64,000 nucleotides of DNA from UBA7672 sp963738625. Its GTDB lineage: Bacteria; Pseudomonadota; Alphaproteobacteria; Caulobacterales; Hyphomonadaceae. The notes under the pieces were generated by a model that worked only from the letters and a program-made list of their open reading frames with translations, was not told the origin of the DNA and did no database searches. Shown here piece after piece: positions 41,144 through 49,001 of the stretch. The first letter of the stretch is position 1. The number at the start of each line of letters is the position of its first letter. A program made the translations under genes and the position numbers. Location of the stretch: NCBI GenBank assembly GCA_963738625.1, contig CAVTXH010000019.1:248001-312000 (forward strand). Reading direction: 5' to 3'.

Positions 41144-41568
41144 TGCGCGCCTCCCGCAAGGCCAAGCGGATCGACGCCCGGAACGAGCCCGGCCAGCGCC
41201 CAGGCCGCGACTGCGCCTACTATCGCAAGAAGGATCACCAGCGCGCCAGTGAAGCTCGCAAGTTTCGGCGTGAAGCCATGACCCGCATCCCACACCAGAT
41301 GCCGCACGCCGTTGAGCGCGTGATAGAGGACGGCCAGCGTGAAACCAAACAGCACGACCTGTCCGAAGATCGATCCGGCCAGCGCCGCGAACTGGTCGTA
41401 AGCTTCAGGACCCGTAGCGGCCGCGAACAGCCAGTACACGACCAGCGCTGCGCCGGCATAAAGCGCGCAGCCTGTCATCCGGTGCAGGATCGAACCCAGC
41501 ATGGTGATGTGCCAGCGCCACTGCCAGATGTGCGGCGACATCGGCCGCTTGTCGGTCCATCCGGTCAT
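41140..41568 (-). CDS. sdhC: Succinate dehydrogenase cytochrome b556 subunit
   Basis: The 142-residue protein has the SdhC signature RPMSPHIWQWRWHITMLGS followed by ILHRMTG in the quinone-binding N-terminus. Three membrane helices follow, with the haem histidine in YHALNGVRHLVWDAGHG. It is the first gene of the sdhCDA operon; the ATG at 41568 begins MTGWTDKRPM. A 131-nt region to the divergent glutamine amidotransferase gene should contain the operon promoter. Confidence 0.94.
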   Translation of the reverse strand: MTGWTDKRPMSPHIWQWRWHITMLGSILHRMTGCALYAGAALVVYWLFAAATGPEAYDQFAALAGSIFGQVVLFGFTLAVLYHALNGVRHLVWDAGHGFTPKLASFTGALVILLAIVGAVAAWALAGLVPGVDPLGLAGGAQ

Positions 41569-41699
41569 GCCCTCAATCCCTCTGGCCCCGGCGCTTTCGC
41601 CATAGGGTTACGAACCGGTATTAGACCTCGATATGGCCCTGTCAACGCGAGGATAGCTTGGCCTATTGGCGTGGCCGCCGGAGTCGGTAAAGAGGGCCT

Positions 41700-42416
41700 A
41701 TGAGGGTCACGATTCTCGAAACGGGGCGGGCGCCGGGAAGGCTTACCGAAGACTATCCGCGTTATCCGGACATGTTCGTCTCCCTGCTGTCGAAGGCTGA
41801 CGAAAGCCTCGCCTTCGAGACAGTCGCTCTGGTCGATGGCGCGCCGCTGCCCGACCCGGCCTCGCGCGAGGCCGTGCTGATCACGGGCTCGCCCGCCGGC
41901 GTCTATGATTCAACCCCGTGGATGGACCCGCTTCGGGCATTCGTGCGCGGGGCGTTCGAGGCCGGGACGCCCATGGTCGGCGTCTGCTTCGGCCACCAGA
42001 TCATCGCCGACGCCATGGGCGGCGTGGTGCGCAAGTCGGAGAAAGGGTGGGGCATCGGCCGCCACACCTACGCGCTTCTCGAGCGTCGGCCGTGGATGGT
42101 CGATGCGGGCGACGCCGTTTCGCTTTCCGTCAGCCATCAGGACCAGGTGATCGAGCCGCCTGCGGGCGCCAAGACCCTCGCGCGCTCGAAACATACCGAA
42201 CACGCCATGCTCGCCTATGACGGCGCGCCGGTGATCAGCATCCAGGGCCATCCGGAATTCTCCGACGCTTTCGTCGGCGCCCTCTATTCGGCGCGGCGCG
42301 GCAAGACACTGTCTGACGACGCGGTCGATGCAGCGCTCGAATCGCTCGGCAAGCCGGAAGACAATGCGCTCGTGGGAGAATGGTTAGTCCGGTTCCTGCT
42401 AACGGCTCGCGGGTGA
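41700..42416 (+). CDS. Class I glutamine amidotransferase-like protein
   Basis: The 238-residue protein is a stand-alone GATase1. Residues 58-64 (AVLITGSP) lead into the fold, the nucleophile elbow is GVCFGHQ with C96, and the catalytic histidine is in IQGHPEF near 182. Proteins of this type sit near GMP-synthase-like amidotransferases and gamma-glutamyl hydrolases such as PuuD; no synthase partner is adjacent, so the acceptor is unknown. An agaggg box precedes the ATG at 41700. It diverges from sdhCDA. Confidence 0.85.
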   Translation: MRVTILETGRAPGRLTEDYPRYPDMFVSLLSKADESLAFETVALVDGAPLPDPASREAVLITGSPAGVYDSTPWMDPLRAFVRGAFEAGTPMVGVCFGHQIIADAMGGVVRKSEKGWGIGRHTYALLERRPWMVDAGDAVSLSVSHQDQVIEPPAGAKTLARSKHTEHAMLAYDGAPVISIQGHPEFSDAFVGALYSARRGKTLSDDAVDAALESLGKPEDNALVGEWLVRFLLTARG

Positions 42417-42516
42417 GTTTCAGCTTCCCCGGGCTTGCGACGCACTCTCAGGGACAGTCCTTGATTCCGCCCATGTTGCCCTGTTCAAGGGTGGGCGTTC
42501 CGGGAGGAAACGCGCG

Positions 42517-42972
42517 ATGACCGCCCAGGCGCTTTATCACAGGCTCGGGACGGTGCTTGAAACAGTCTCGACCACCGAGAAGAAGAACCCGAAAGGCCGC
42601 ACCTGGCGTTTCACGCGTTGCCGCGTGAAGTGGGACGAGAACAACGAGGTCGTCGCCATCGAGATGGCCGAGGAATACCAGGCCGGCGACCGCTTCGCGG
42701 TGATCTATCGCGGCGCCAGCCAGATCTGCGACATCAACCTGCGCACCGGCCGGCAGTCGCTGATCGGCGACCGCGTCGAAGGCATCGCCGCTCTGGTGCT
42801 GTTCCTCTCGGTGCCGCTCTGTTTCGTGCTGATCGGGATACCGATCTACTACGGCGTCACCCTCTATTCGAAAGTGACCACCAACGCACTGCGCAAGCGC
42901 GTCGCGGTCTATGCCGACGATCTCATGGTGAAGCTGCGCGGCCAGCCTATCGTCGCTACCGCCGCCCAATGA
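42517..42972 (+). CDS. Hypothetical protein with one strong membrane segment
   Basis: The 151-residue protein has a basic, beta-strand-like N-terminal half (GRTWRFTRCRVKWDENNEVVAIEM) and one hydrophobic stretch at about 88-115 (GIAALVLFLSVPLCFVLIGIPIYYGVTL), then a basic C-terminus. I do not recognise the family. A good ggaggaa box precedes the ATG at 42517. It converges on the next gene with a 17-nt overlap. Confidence 0.65.
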   Translation: MTAQALYHRLGTVLETVSTTEKKNPKGRTWRFTRCRVKWDENNEVVAIEMAEEYQAGDRFAVIYRGASQICDINLRTGRQSLIGDRVEGIAALVLFLSVPLCFVLIGIPIYYGVTLYSKVTTNALRKRVAVYADDLMVKLRGQPIVATAAQ

Positions 42973-43384
42973 GGCGCATCGAAGCCGCCCAGCCCGCCGC
43001 CTGATAGACGCTGGCGAACACAAGCAGCGCGTCGAGCCAGCTGCGCGTTCCCCAGATCGGCCAGATCGGCAACAGGACGACAAGCGCGATCAGCGCCGAC
43101 CCGCCATCGAGCCAGCCATCTCCCATTAGGAAGCCATAGCCGGTGCGCTGATGCAGCACCTCGCGGCGGGTCACCGGGAACACGCCGTCCTCCAGCCGCG
43201 GCGGCCCGAACACTTCCTGCAGCCGTTCGAAATCCATGATGCCCGTAAGGTCGCGCAGGATTTCCGCCGTAGCGCGCCCTTCCTCGACCGCCTGCCAGGA
43301 CGCGCCGGACCTTATCCAGCGCACCACGACGGACAGAAGGATGGCGATGGCCGCTGCGGCCTGGGCAAAACCGGGAGTGCTCAT
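42956..43384 (-). CDS. Hypothetical membrane protein
   Basis: The 142-residue protein has an N-terminal helix (about 7-24, AQAAAAIAILLSVVVRWI), a soluble middle with MDFERLQEVFGPPRLEDGVFPVTRREV, and two C-terminal helices (about 95-112 and 116-136). The layout resembles small integral proteins that pair with a neighbouring gene, but no family was recognised. The ATG at 43384 is used. It lies 66 nt downstream of nothing on its own strand except the mesaconyl-CoA hydratase gene, whose stop is 17 nt beyond its start in the opposite sense of reading, so it may be co-transcribed with that gene. Confidence 0.6.
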   Translation of the reverse strand: MSTPGFAQAAAAIAILLSVVVRWIRSGASWQAVEEGRATAEILRDLTGIMDFERLQEVFGPPRLEDGVFPVTRREVLHQRTGYGFLMGDGWLDGGSALIALVVLLPIWPIWGTRSWLDALLVFASVYQAAGWAASMRLIGRR

Positions 43385-43400
43385 TGCATGGATATGGGGA

Positions 43401-44450
43401 TCAACCGCGGTTCGGTATGGCGGCCCAGTAGTCGAAGTCGAGGATAACCTCGGTAAGATGCTTTCCGTCGGCGCCCTTGTAGGGGAAATCGCTGCAGGGC
43501 AGGTTCTTTGTCGCGACCAGGCGAAGGCGCAAAGCGCCTATGCCATCGCCCAGCTCCGCCTTGTCCAGCACTTCCGACCAGGCATAGACGGTGTCGCCCG
43601 AGCCCAGCGGGTTGACGTGGCTGCCGGCGTTTATGGCGATGATCTGCGCAGCATTGGCGAGGCCGTTAAAAGCGATCGAGCGGGCCAGCGAGATGGCGAC
43701 GCCGCCATAGATGAGGCGCTTGCCGCGCGGGGTCTGCGCCTGTGCGTGCTGGTTGAAGTGAACCTTGGCCGTGTTCTGGTAGAGCCGCGTCGCGATCTGG
43801 TGCTCGGCCTCTTCGATCGTGAAGGCATCGACATGGTCGATCTTCTCGCCGATCTCGTAGTCCTCGTAACCGAAGGGCGATCCGGCAAGGACGAAATCAT
43901 ATCCTGACGCGGAGAAGTTCGGGCGCGGCAGCTTGCCGGGCTTCACCAGTGGAGGAAGCTCCGGAACGACGGCGGCCGGCGCCGGCTTCGATGTGTCCTT
44001 CTTGTTGACCATCACCCAGCGTACGTAGGTAAGGACTTCCTCGTTCTCCTGGTTGTAGCCGGTCGTGCGCACCCACACGACGCCGGTCTGGCCGTTAGAG
44101 TTCTCCTTGACGCCGATCACTTCGGACACCGCGCGCAGGGTGTCGCCGGGATAGACCGCGGTCAGGAAACGCCCGTCGGCATAGCCGAGGTTTGCCACCG
44201 CATTGAGCGAGATGTCCGGCACGGTCTTTCCGAACACGACATGGAAAGCGAGCAGGGGGTCGATCGGCGCGCCCTCGAGGCCGCAGTCCTGAGCAAAGGT
44301 GTCCGCCGAATAGAGCGCATAGCGCGAGCCGGTAAGGGCCGTGTAGAGCGCGACATCCGCCTCCGTCACCGTGCGCGGGGTCGCGTGGATCAACTCGTCG
44401 CCGACGGTGAAGTCCTCGAAGAAATTACCGGGGTCAGATTTCAGGGTCAT
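43401..44450 (-). CDS. mch: Mesaconyl-CoA hydratase (double MaoC/hot-dog)
   Basis: The 349-residue protein carries two hot-dog domains. Blocks that I associate with Rhodobacter-type mesaconyl-CoA hydratase are NPGNFFEDFTVGD, HATPRTVTEADVALYTALTG, FHVVFGKTVPDISLNAVAN, YPGDTLRAVSEVIGVKENSNG and YVRWVMVNKKD. The second domain has NQHAQAQTPRGKRLIYGGVAISLARS. The enzyme hydrates mesaconyl-C1-CoA to beta-methylmalyl-CoA in the ethylmalonyl-CoA pathway for C2 assimilation. A malyl-CoA lyase/thioesterase relative lies 1.6 kb away on the same strand, which fits. The ATG at 44450 is clear. Confidence 0.82.
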   Translation of the reverse strand: MTLKSDPGNFFEDFTVGDELIHATPRTVTEADVALYTALTGSRYALYSADTFAQDCGLEGAPIDPLLAFHVVFGKTVPDISLNAVANLGYADGRFLTAVYPGDTLRAVSEVIGVKENSNGQTGVVWVRTTGYNQENEEVLTYVRWVMVNKKDTSKPAPAAVVPELPPLVKPGKLPRPNFSASGYDFVLAGSPFGYEDYEIGEKIDHVDAFTIEEAEHQIATRLYQNTAKVHFNQHAQAQTPRGKRLIYGGVAISLARSIAFNGLANAAQIIAINAGSHVNPLGSGDTVYAWSEVLDKAELGDGIGALRLRLVATKNLPCSDFPYKGADGKHLTEVILDFDYWAAIPNRG

Positions 44451-44629
44451 AGGCGCTCCGGATCGGGGACAGAAGTTACGTCGCGACCTTTACCCCGCAT
44501 CGCACCGTCGCGGTAGCAGCGGAAATCGGCGTGGCGCCGTCAAGTATGAGATTGTGGAGTTCCCATCGGACGGTATCATTCGTCCAGGATCGGCTGTGCG
44601 GCCGGGAGCGGATAGCGGGGAGAAATTGG

Positions 44630-45991
44630 ATGTTTCAGCTGAGGTTCAAGGCCGTCATCCTGGCAGCGAGCGTGCTTGTGGCCTGCGGACAGCCGGCAAC
44701 CGAGGGGCGGGCGACCGCGCTCACCGGTTCGGTCGCCTCGCGCGGCCTGACGCCAGCCGCCAGCCCCGAGCTTGTCGGCTTCGATTCGGCTCGGCTCAAA
44801 AAACTCGACGACTACATGGCCAAGGTTGTCGCCGATGGTCGCGTCGCCGGCATGACGACACTTCTTGCGCGCCACGGCCAGATCGTCGGGTTCAACACCT
44901 ATGGCAAGGCCGATGTCGCAAGCGGCGCGCCGATGAAGGAAGATGCGATCTTCGCCATCGCCTCGATGACCAAGCCGGTCACCGGCGTCGCCATGATGAT
45001 CCTGTACGAGGAAGGCAAGTGGCGGCTGGACGATCCGGTCACGCGCTATGTGCCGGAGTTCAAGAACCTTAAGGTGGTCAAGTCGATCAAGGCCGACGGC
45101 ACGATGGTGCTGGAGGACATGGTACGCCCGCCGACCATGCGCGAGTTGATGAGCCACACCGCCGGCTTCGGCTATGGCCTCTTTGACGAGCATCCGGTCG
45201 ACAAGATGTTCCGCGAGAAAGGGGTGCTGGGGGAGTCGATGAACGACCTCCACTCCATGATCGAAAAGATCGCCACGGTCCCGTTGATGTTCCAGCCGGG
45301 AACCAATTGGTCCTACTCCTCCGCCGTCGATATCCAAGGCTACATCGTCGAGAAGCTCTCAGGCAAGAAACTCGGTGAATTCATGAGCGAGCGTGTCTTC
45401 ACGCCGCTGAAGATGCCGGACACCGGGTTTTCCGCGCCGAAGGACAAGGCCGGTCGCGTCGCGACGATCTATGTCGGCGATCCCGAACAGCCCGGGAAGA
45501 TTGTCGAGGCCACCGAAATCTTCGGCGTTCCGATGCGCGATCGCACCGACGAGCCGCTCGCGCACAGCGGCGGCGGCGGGCTCGTCTCCACCACCATGGA
45601 TTATGCCCGCTTCAGCCAGATGTTGGTGAATGGAGGCGAACTCGATGGCGTCCGCATCCTATCGCCTGCATCGGTCGAGCTGATGGGCACCAACGTCATC
45701 CCGAAAAACGTGCTGGTCTCGCACAATGGCGACGCTGTGGCCCGCTTCAACGAGGCGGTCGGTTTCGGTCTGGATTTCCGTGTTGAGAACGATGCGCGCG
45801 CGTCCGGTTCGCTGGTCGGCGACGGCACGATGAGCTGGGGCGGCGCCTTCGGCACGTGGTTCTGGATCGATCCGGCCAACGACCTGATCTTCGTCGGCAT
45901 GATCCAGCGCGCCGGCGGCACCGGCGGCGACGATCTCGGCACGATGGCGCGGACGCTGACCTACCAGGCGCTCGTCAACCCGGAGAAGTAG
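44630..45991 (+). CDS. Beta-lactamase-fold serine hydrolase lipoprotein
   Basis: The 453-residue protein starts MFQLRFKAVILAASVLVAC with a lipobox cysteine at C19. The serine beta-lactamase-related domain has the SxxK motif SMTK (S112, K115), a Y-x-S motif in WSYSSAVDIQG and HSGGGGLVST as the third motif. Such proteins are esterases, D-aminopeptidases or penicillin-binding protein relatives rather than antibiotic-resistance enzymes. gcggggag precedes the ATG at 44630; an upstream frame to 44531 lacks a signal peptide. It lies between mch and the malyl-CoA lyase-like gene on the opposite strand. Confidence 0.87.
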   Translation: MFQLRFKAVILAASVLVACGQPATEGRATALTGSVASRGLTPAASPELVGFDSARLKKLDDYMAKVVADGRVAGMTTLLARHGQIVGFNTYGKADVASGAPMKEDAIFAIASMTKPVTGVAMMILYEEGKWRLDDPVTRYVPEFKNLKVVKSIKADGTMVLEDMVRPPTMRELMSHTAGFGYGLFDEHPVDKMFREKGVLGESMNDLHSMIEKIATVPLMFQPGTNWSYSSAVDIQGYIVEKLSGKKLGEFMSERVFTPLKMPDTGFSAPKDKAGRVATIYVGDPEQPGKIVEATEIFGVPMRDRTDEPLAHSGGGGLVSTTMDYARFSQMLVNGGELDGVRILSPASVELMGTNVIPKNVLVSHNGDAVARFNEAVGFGLDFRVENDARASGSLVGDGTMSWGGAFGTWFWIDPANDLIFVGMIQRAGGTGGDDLGTMARTLTYQALVNPEK

Positions 45992-46029
45992 GGCGCGGGC
46001 CCGGCGCGAGAGGTCGCGCAGGACATCGT

Positions 46030-46917
46030 CTAACTGTTCGCCGCCTCGCGCTGCGCAATCGCCTCGGCCACGGCGACCATGCGCTTGGCCTGGGCGAGGT
46101 GGAGCAGCTCGGTCATCCTGCCGTTGACCCTGAGCACGCCCTTGCCGGCATTGGCCGGGTCGGCGAAGGCGGCAATGACATCGCGCGACTGCTTCACGGC
46201 GTCGACCGGCGGCGCGAAGATGGCGTTGCAGGGCTCGACTTGTGTCGGGTGGATCAGCGTCTTGCCGTCGAAGCCGAACGCTTTCGCCTGCCGGGCTTCC
46301 GCCGCAAAGCCTTCGGCGTTGGCGATGTCGTTATAGACGCCATCGAAGATCACCAGATCAAAGGCGCGCGCCGCTGCGATGGCGAGCGTGTAGGTCGTCA
46401 TCAGATTCTCGCGGCCGGGCATCGGGTCGGCGCGGAAATCCTTGAGCAGGTCGTTTGTACCCATGACGAAGCCCTTGAGCTGGGTCGCGTGGGCCCTCGC
46501 TGCGATCTCGCGAATGTTTAGGATGGCCATCGGCGTCTCGATCATCACCCAGAGCGAGACGTCGGCCATGGCGTGATCGCCGTAGAGCGCCTCTTCCAGA
46601 TGATCGATGTCGGCCGGGCCGTTCACCTTGGGAGCAAGAATGACGTCAGGTCTTGCTTGCGCCGCCGCAGCCAGGTCATCCGCGCCCCATTCCGTGTCCA
46701 GTCCGTTGATGCGGATGATCAGCTCGCGCGGGCCATAGCCGCCAGCCTTTACGGCAGCGCATACACGCTCGCGGGCCTCGACCTTGGCCTCGGGCGCCAC
46801 CGCATCCTCGAGGTCGAGGATCAGGCTGTCGGCGGGCAGCGTCTTGGCCTTTTCCAGTGCGCGTTCGTTCGCGCCGGGCATGTATAGAACCGAGCGGCGG
46901 GGGCGGATTGCAGACAT
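46030..46917 (-). CDS. HpcH/HpaI (CitE-like) malyl-CoA lyase or (3S)-malyl-CoA thioesterase
   Basis: The 295-residue TIM-barrel protein has RRSVLYMPGANERALEKA, the metal/CoA motif LILDLEDAVAPEAK, RINGLDTEWG, VILAPKVNG, the metal-binding VMIETPMAI and FDGKTLIHPTQVEPCN near the C-terminus. The family cleaves or hydrolyses malyl-, methylmalyl- or citramalyl-CoA. It is shorter than, and distinct from, Mcl1; the Mcl2 thioesterase or a CitE-like lyase are closer. With mch nearby, a role in the ethylmalonyl-CoA pathway is likely. The ATG at 46917 (MSAIRPRRS) has a gagg box; the TTG at 46929 is rejected. Confidence 0.8.
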   Translation of the reverse strand: MSAIRPRRSVLYMPGANERALEKAKTLPADSLILDLEDAVAPEAKVEARERVCAAVKAGGYGPRELIIRINGLDTEWGADDLAAAAQARPDVILAPKVNGPADIDHLEEALYGDHAMADVSLWVMIETPMAILNIREIAARAHATQLKGFVMGTNDLLKDFRADPMPGRENLMTTYTLAIAAARAFDLVIFDGVYNDIANAEGFAAEARQAKAFGFDGKTLIHPTQVEPCNAIFAPPVDAVKQSRDVIAAFADPANAGKGVLRVNGRMTELLHLAQAKRMVAVAEAIAQREAANS

Positions 46918-47008
46918 GGGAGGCCTCAAGCGTTGTCCGGGAGGTGATGACGGAGCGACGGCGCAAGATCAAGGTGGAGCCGTTGCGTGTCTCGGATATT
47001 GTGCTCCC

Positions 47009-47875
47009 ATGCCAATGGTTCTGGTGATTTCCTCCTATGTCGCCGGCTCTCGCGTCGGGGGAGGGATCGCGCCCTACGTGCTCGGGCCGATGAAAGTCGA
47101 TCCGGTGCATGTGCCGACCTGCCTGTTTGGCAGGCACCCGGGCTGGGGCCCGCCGGGCGGAACGGCGGTCGACGCGGACGTCATGGCGAGGATGCTGGAC
47201 GGCATCGACGCGAACGGCCTCTATTCGCAGGTGGATGCCGTCGTGACTGGGCATTTCTCGCATCCCGACCAGATTGCGGTGGCGCGCGGGGCCATCGCCA
47301 AGATTCGAGCGGCGCCGCGTACCAGGTCACGCCGGAACGCGCCGGCCGAGCCGATCATCATCGTCGATCCTGTCATGGGCGATGAAGTACCCGGCCTCTA
47401 CATCCGCGAGCAGACCGCCGAGGCGCTGGCGCGCGATCTCGCCCCTCTCGCCGACATCGTCTCGCCCAATCTCTGGGAGTTCGCGAGGCTTGCGGGCGTG
47501 GACATCGCAACGCTGAAATCAGCTGACGATGTGGCCCGCGTCGCGCGAAGCAGGGGCGGCGAGTGGCTGATCTCGTCCGTGCCGTCGCCGCAGGGCATCG
47601 GCGTGCTGCATGTCGATGGCGGCGGCGCGCGCATTGCCGAAACGTCGCTCGTTGAGGGCAAGATTCCCAACGGCACGGGCGACATGCTCACACTCCGCTT
47701 TGCCGGCGGGCTTGTCTCCGGCTTTGGGACCGAAGGCGCGCTGGCGGACGCAGTTGGCGCAACGCACACGGTTATCGCAAAGACCATGGAATGGCGCGGC
47801 CCGGAACTCGCTGTCGCGGCCTGCAGCGACCTTCTGGCTGCAACGCACGCGGCCCCTTTGCGCCGGATCTATTGA
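47009..47875 (+). CDS. pdxY: Pyridoxal kinase
   Basis: The 288-residue ribokinase-like protein shows VISSYVAGSRVGG at the N-terminus, the PTCLFGRHPGWG substrate region, VVTGHFSHPDQI, IIIVDPVMGD, IVSPNLWEFARLAG and the catalytic/ATP segment IPNGTGDMLTLRFAGG. It phosphorylates pyridoxal or related B6 vitamers. The start is the ATG at 47009; an open frame to 46784 overlaps the malyl-CoA lyase-like gene and is not used. It diverges from that gene and precedes ogt by 55 nt. Confidence 0.85.
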   Translation: MPMVLVISSYVAGSRVGGGIAPYVLGPMKVDPVHVPTCLFGRHPGWGPPGGTAVDADVMARMLDGIDANGLYSQVDAVVTGHFSHPDQIAVARGAIAKIRAAPRTRSRRNAPAEPIIIVDPVMGDEVPGLYIREQTAEALARDLAPLADIVSPNLWEFARLAGVDIATLKSADDVARVARSRGGEWLISSVPSPQGIGVLHVDGGGARIAETSLVEGKIPNGTGDMLTLRFAGGLVSGFGTEGALADAVGATHTVIAKTMEWRGPELAVAACSDLLAATHAAPLRRIY

Positions 47876-47930
47876 CCATGGCGCCCGAAAATCGGCTGCG
47901 GGCGAACCGGCCGGGTCCTAAGTTGGCGAC

Positions 47931-48470
47931 ATGAGCAGCTACACCCTCTTCGATACAGCTATCGGTTGGGCGGGGATCGCCTGGGAAGACCGCGGCCTCA
48001 TCGGCGCTCATCTGCCCGAGCGCGATCAGGAGATAGTCCGCAGATCTTTCCTGAAAAAGTTCCCTGGCGCAGTCCAGGCCTCGCCGCCTGCGCCGCTCGC
48101 CGAAGTGATAGAGCGCATTCGCGCGCTAATGCGGGGCGAGAAGGCCGATCTGTCAGATGCGCCGCTCGATCTCGCGCGTGTGCCGGAGTTCAACGCCAGG
48201 GTCTATGAGATCACGCGCCGGATTGCGGCGGGCCAGACGCTCACCTATGGCGACATCGCCGTTCAGCTCGGCGACAAGCTGCTCGCCAGAGACGTCGGCG
48301 CCGCGCTTGGCAAGAATCCCTGGCCGATCATCGTTCCCTGTCACCGCGTGACGGCGGCAGGCGGCAAGCTCGGAGGCTTCTCCGCGCGGGGAGGGGCGCA
48401 GACCAAGTTGAAACTCCTCGCCATCGAGGGCGCCCCAGCGGCTGGGCAGTCCGACCTGTTCGGGGCCTAG
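47931..48470 (+). CDS. ogt: Methylated-DNA-[protein]-cysteine S-methyltransferase
   Basis: The 179-residue protein has the DNA-binding helix-turn-helix region LTYGDIAVQLGDKLLARDVGAAL and the suicide active site NPWPIIVPCHRV with C137, then GGKLGGFSARGG. It transfers alkyl groups from O6-alkylguanine to its own cysteine. The N-terminal half is short, as in Ogt. The ATG at 47931 is used. Its stop overlaps the stop of the convergent VOC gene on the same 4 nt (ctag). Confidence 0.92.
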   Translation: MSSYTLFDTAIGWAGIAWEDRGLIGAHLPERDQEIVRRSFLKKFPGAVQASPPAPLAEVIERIRALMRGEKADLSDAPLDLARVPEFNARVYEITRRIAAGQTLTYGDIAVQLGDKLLARDVGAALGKNPWPIIVPCHRVTAAGGKLGGFSARGGAQTKLKLLAIEGAPAAGQSDLFGA

Positions 48471-48928
48471 CCCGCCGGTTTGCGTGGCTCGACCAGCGTC
48501 ACGGCTTTCTCTTCGGTGTCGAACACGCCTTTGCCCGGCACGAAGTTGATTTCCAGCCGCACGCCATCCGGATCCTCGAACAGGATCGAATAATAGCCCG
48601 GCGCCCAGCCGTCTTCCTGCGGCGCGCGGATGATCGGAACGCCCAGTGACTTCACGAAGCGGTGCGCCTCGTCGATGTCCCCGCGCGAACGGGCGCGGAA
48701 GCACAGATGGTGCAGGCCGATGCGGCGCTGGTTGAAACGCTCGCCCTCATGCTCCGGCGCCGGCGGCGAGATCAGCACGCCGGTTCGCCCGCCGACGCAG
48801 TAATAGCCCGCCTTGTCGTCCATCACCTGCTTCAGACCCAGGAAAGGCAGGAGCTTGCGGTAGAATTCACGCGCCACGTCATAGCGCCCGGCGGTGATCT
48901 GGACATGCGCGATGCCGTTGATTTCCAT
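48467..48928 (-). CDS. VOC-family (glyoxalase-like) protein
   Basis: The 153-residue protein is a single vicinal-oxygen-chelate module pair: INGIAHVQITAGRYDVAREFYRKLLPFLGL with the first metal histidine, RRIGLHHLCFRARSRGD with a second, and YYSILFEDPDGVRLEINFVPG with the metal glutamate. This order suggests a glyoxalase I-like lyase or small dioxygenase; the substrate is not clear. The ATG at 48928 (MEINGIAHVQI) is chosen over the longer frame. It is convergent with ogt. Confidence 0.85.
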   Translation of the reverse strand: MEINGIAHVQITAGRYDVAREFYRKLLPFLGLKQVMDDKAGYYCVGGRTGVLISPPAPEHEGERFNQRRIGLHHLCFRARSRGDIDEAHRFVKSLGVPIIRAPQEDGWAPGYYSILFEDPDGVRLEINFVPGKGVFDTEEKAVTLVEPRKPAG

Positions 48929-49001
48929 GTTCGGTCCCTGGTCCGGCCGGCGACAGTTGAGCGCGTTCACGGTTGACCTGCAACGTCTGCCGCCCGATGT
49001 C

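Noticed and set aside
39413..41281. A 622-codon open frame antisense to sdhA, sdhD and sdhC
   Set aside because: The minus-strand frames are unmistakable succinate dehydrogenase genes; the antisense frame is a by-product of high-GC codon use and its translation is arginine/alanine-rich without domains.
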